From positions 62,001 to 126,000 of the forward strand of contig NZ_FMBW01000091.1 in the NCBI RefSeq assembly GCF_900091725.1: a DNA stretch of 64,000 nt, given 5' to 3'. Shown one piece after another: positions 61,854-64,000 of this stretch. The notes beneath the pieces were generated by a model. That model made no database searches. It was not told where the DNA came from and saw only the letters and a program-made list of their open reading frames with translations. The position numbers and the translations under genes are program-made. How positions within the stretch are numbered: position 1 is the first letter of the stretch; the number at the start of each line of letters is the position of its first letter. This DNA is from Streptomyces sp. DvalAA-43 (GTDB taxonomy: Bacteria > Actinomycetota > Actinomycetes > Streptomycetales > Streptomycetaceae).

Positions 61854-62531
61854 TCACTCCCGTCGCGGCCGTGAGATCTCCGCGCGCAGGGGTTCGAGGT
61901 ACTGGTTCGCCCGGTCGATGCCCGCGTCGGAGTCGAGCCGCGGGATCCCCGAGGCGGGCACCACGTCCAGCGGCTTGCCGTCACAGTGTGCGAACCGGTC
62001 GTGGAACAGCACCAGAGCGCGCTGCGGCCGGTTGTGCCGGGACTGCCAGATCAGCCCCATGGCCTCGGGCGCCTGCGCCCGGATCTCGCTCGCCCAGCGC
62101 CGGGCGGACACATAGTTCCGCTCGTCCTCCAGGAGCGTGGACTCCTGGCAGACGGCGGCGAGGTCCTTCGCCTCGATCAGGGAGACCAGGGTCAGCTCGC
62201 ACCGGGTGCGCAGCACGCTCAGCGACCGGTGCAGGACGGTGGCGTACGGGATGCGCCGCCGCCCGGCCGGCAGTTCGAAGGGGCGGGAGCGCAGCACGCT
62301 CTCCGCGAGGGCCGTGGTCGCGGTGTCCCCGAGGTACAGACAGTGGTACGGGTCGAGCGGCGTGCCGTCGAAGCGGCTGCCGTTCTTGAACTCGAAGGGA
62401 TCCGCCAGCTTCGGGTTGAACTCGTCAGGCGCGTAGCGGGTGTTGTGCACCCGCCACAGCTCGGTCCCGGCCGGGAGCACATGCGGGACGGGCCGCAGTT
62501 CCAGCGAGGTCATGGGAAAGATGCCGGTCAT
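61854..62531 (-). CDS. RES-domain protein (NAD+ phosphorylase-type toxin)
   Basis: A 225-residue RES-family protein. The name-giving residues are seen: Arg in LWRVHN, Glu in YLGDTATTALAESVLRS and Ser in LIWQSRHNR; GSRFDGTP and VLFHDRF are further family marks. RES toxins split NAD+ phosphorolytically and kill or arrest the cell unless bound by an Xre/ParS-type antitoxin. ATG 62531 overlaps the antitoxin stop by one base (TGATG), the classical order antitoxin then toxin. Confidence 0.88.
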   Translation of the reverse strand: MTGIFPMTSLELRPVPHVLPAGTELWRVHNTRYAPDEFNPKLADPFEFKNGSRFDGTPLDPYHCLYLGDTATTALAESVLRSRPFELPAGRRRIPYATVLHRSLSVLRTRCELTLVSLIEAKDLAAVCQESTLLEDERNYVSARRWASEIRAQAPEAMGLIWQSRHNRPQRALVLFHDRFAHCDGKPLDVVPASGIPRLDSDAGIDRANQYLEPLRAEISRPRRE

Positions 62532-63202
62532 CAGTCCCCCTCCACCAGCGCGGCGGCCGCGCCCACCAGCTCCTGGTCCGGCAGCCGGCCCAGGAGTGCC
62601 GCGGGTGTCCCGCCCAGCCAGGTGTTGCCGCTGAGCCACCAGGCCGCCGCCCCCCAGGGGTCGATGTCGGCGAGGAGCAGCCGGTTGACCTGCATGACCA
62701 CCTCGTACGGGCTTCCGCAGCCCTCGGGGAACTGGAACTCCGGGTAGCGCTCGCCGCCCCGTGGGTCCGCCAGCCTGATCAGTTCGGGCGGCGCCGCTCC
62801 CCCGCACCGGGCGTGCGCCTCGTCCCTGGAGAGGGCCGGAGCGCGGAGGAGGTCGTCCGAGGTGCCGTCCGATGTGTCCGGTGGCGGCACGGGCGCCATC
62901 AGCGCCATCAGTTCCCGCGCGCCCAGGACCACGGAGGGTTCGGGTGGCGCGGCGACCAGGCGTACGGCGTCCAGGGCGGCTCGTACGGGATGGTCGAACG
63001 GCAGCGCCAGCAGGGCGAGACGGATGCCCTGGCACGCCTTGCGGACGGCCATGCCGTCGTCGGGTACCACCGCGGCGAGCGCTTCCAGCCGGGTGAGCAG
63101 CAGTGCGTACTGTTCGTCGTCGAGCGCCGCGCGGACGGCGGTGCGGTGTTCCCCGATCAGTGCGAGCAGTCGGCCCGCCGGGCCCTCACCACTCGTGTTC
63201 AT
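62531..63202 (-). CDS. MbcA/ParS/Xre-like antitoxin of the RES toxin
   Basis: A 223-residue protein. Its last 45 residues (LLLADIDPWGAAAWWLSGNTWLGGTPAALLG..., with LPDQELVGAAAAL) are a match to the toxin-binding ParS/MbcA/Xre (DUF2384) domain that covers RES toxins. The long N-terminal part is helical and acidic, without an evident helix-turn-helix, so repression of its own promoter is doubtful. Its ATG lies 17 bp inside the CHAT gene end, and the RES start overlaps its stop. This embeds a RES/antitoxin pair in a CHAT operon. Confidence 0.75.
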   Translation of the reverse strand: MNTSGEGPAGRLLALIGEHRTAVRAALDDEQYALLLTRLEALAAVVPDDGMAVRKACQGIRLALLALPFDHPVRAALDAVRLVAAPPEPSVVLGARELMALMAPVPPPDTSDGTSDDLLRAPALSRDEAHARCGGAAPPELIRLADPRGGERYPEFQFPEGCGSPYEVVMQVNRLLLADIDPWGAAAWWLSGNTWLGGTPAALLGRLPDQELVGAAAALVEGD

Positions 63203-64000
63203 CCGGTCCCCCTCCTTCGTGTGTCTTCCTCGTCCCTGACGGGCCGGGGTGCCCCTGGTGGATGAACGCCGCCCACAGGGGGACGCGGTCCAGGTCGGTT
63301 CTTTCCGCCAGCCGCAGCAGCACACCGCTGAGCGAGCCCGGGTTCTCGCGGCCGGGATCGAGCATCCACAGCTGGGCGGTCCTGAGCGCGTCGACGGGGC
63401 TGAGCCCTTCGGCGTTCAGATAGTGGTGGAAGACCGCCATCAGCAGAGCCGCGGTGCCGTCGTCGGCCGCCCACCGGGATCCGACGACGTCCCGTGCGCC
63501 GCCCGAGACGAACGCCGTGGTGAGCGTCAGCGCCTCGTCGTGATCGCGGGTGCTCAGATCGGTCCGGCAGGCACTGAGGACGACCAACGGACCTTCCGTG
63601 GTTGCCTGTTGGTGTACCGGCTGGTCGAGCAGCCGGGTCACGGTGAGGTCGCCCGGATCCGCGCCCTCCGCTTCGGCGGGCGGGTCTCCCTCGGGCTCGG
63701 CGGCGAGGTGCAGGGCGGAGACCGTGGGCCGGACGCCCGCCGATCCGTGTGAGGCGACGTGCAGCAGGGAGGCCCCGTCGGCGAGGAACCCGAGGACCTC
63801 GTCCGGGGTGCCGGGAAGCAGTTCGTCCTCGGGCACCTCGAACATCCCCCCGCACAGCCGGGCCGCCGGGTAGAAGGCGTTCCGCAGGGCCAGGACTTCG
63901 ACCTCGGCATAGGTCAGGCCCAGGGTGGGATCGGCGAGGAGCACGGGGGCGGCCGCCGGGTCCCGTGGCGCGCGCCGCACCGTACGCAGGAACTGGCTGC
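63186..64000 (-). CDS. CHAT-domain protein, C-terminal part (runs off window)
   Basis: The minus-strand frame is open from the window end to 63186. It encodes a CHAT (caspase HetF associated with TPRs) domain: QFLRTVRRAP at the boundary, LLHVASHGSAG with the catalytic His, VVLSACRTDLSTRDHDEALTL with the catalytic Cys, VGSRWAADDGTAALLMAVFHHYL and AAFIHQGHPG near the end. The N-terminal part, where tetratricopeptide or other sensing repeats would be, lies outside the window. It overlaps the antitoxin start and should be the first known gene of a CHAT-antitoxin-RES-macro operon. The broken CHAT gene at 57.6-59.7 kb is its close relative. Confidence 0.88.
   Translation of the reverse strand, partial: SQFLRTVRRAPRDPAAAPVLLADPTLGLTYAEVEVLALRNAFYPAARLCGGMFEVPEDELLPGTPDEVLGFLADGASLLHVASHGSAGVRPTVSALHLAAEPEGDPPAEAEGADPGDLTVTRLLDQPVHQQATTEGPLVVLSACRTDLSTRDHDEALTLTTAFVSGGARDVVGSRWAADDGTAALLMAVFHHYLNAEGLSPVDALRTAQLWMLDPGRENPGSLSGVLLRLAERTDLDRVPLWAAFIHQGHPGPSGTRKTHEGGGPDEHEW

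Overview
The window is high-GC actinobacterial DNA, almost certainly Streptomyces. This is judged from codon bias, GTG and TTG starts, leaderless promoters of the TAGCCT type, DmdR/IdeR-type iron boxes, and families such as DUF3048, DUF5997, DUF6131 and Streptomyces-style CHAT proteins. No tRNA, rRNA, CRISPR array or intact mobile element was seen.

Layout. 0-3 kb: end of a DUF3048 protein, a DedA membrane protein and a two-component pair. 3-6.4 kb (minus): amino-acid permease, small membrane protein and M20 peptidase, joined by ATGA overlaps; the small gene carries an apparent frameshift. 6.8-10 kb: geranylgeranyl-reductase-family flavoprotein, a LysR effector domain without DNA-binding domain, DUF5997 and a nucleoside deaminase. 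10.2-16.9 kb: a catabolic-looking block with two MFS transporters, a cytosine-deaminase-like hydrolase, an Fdc1-like UbiD/UbiX pair and a MarR regulator. A repeated promoter element and a MarR-type operator pair are visible here. 16.9-17.8 kb: decayed DNA with an amidohydrolase remnant, a 61-bp tandem duplication and a LysR remnant. 17.8-22.6 kb: DUF6131, YciO/YrdC, a Gre factor, DUF1345 and an FdhF/YdeP molybdoprotein. 22.6-27.6 kb: TetR regulator divergent from an NCS1 permease, YtcJ-like amidohydrolase and C45 peptidase operon, with a duplicated operator between them. 27.7-35.2 kb: zinc-finger protein, two-component system, HSL-type esterase and two adjacent DUF4139 proteins.

35.2-56.4 kb is a catecholate siderophore gene cluster. 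Two operons diverge from twin iron boxes at 51.76-51.93 kb. The plus operon (dhbA, dhbC, dhbE, dhbB) makes and activates 2,3-dihydroxybenzoate (DHB). The minus operon encodes a free-standing aryl carrier protein, a siderophore-interacting reductase, a FecBCD-type ABC importer, a 3330-residue NRPS and an MFS exporter. The NRPS reads C-A-T-E-C-A-T-E-C: it ends in a condensation domain and has no thioesterase. The expected chain is DHB-D-aa1-D-aa2, released or extended by an unusual step. The first adenylation pocket is acidic, suggesting a basic amino acid.

56.4-64 kb is a conflict-type island. It holds a SUKH/SMI1 protein, a scrambled CHAT gene (N-terminal piece, inverted middle piece, C-terminal piece) fused to a truncated zinc-ribbon gene, and an apparently intact operon: CHAT protease-like protein (running off the window), ParS/MbcA-like antitoxin, RES-domain NAD+ phosphorylase-like toxin and macro-domain protein. 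The siderophore NRPS and this CHAT-antitoxin-RES-macro operon are the two most interesting systems here.
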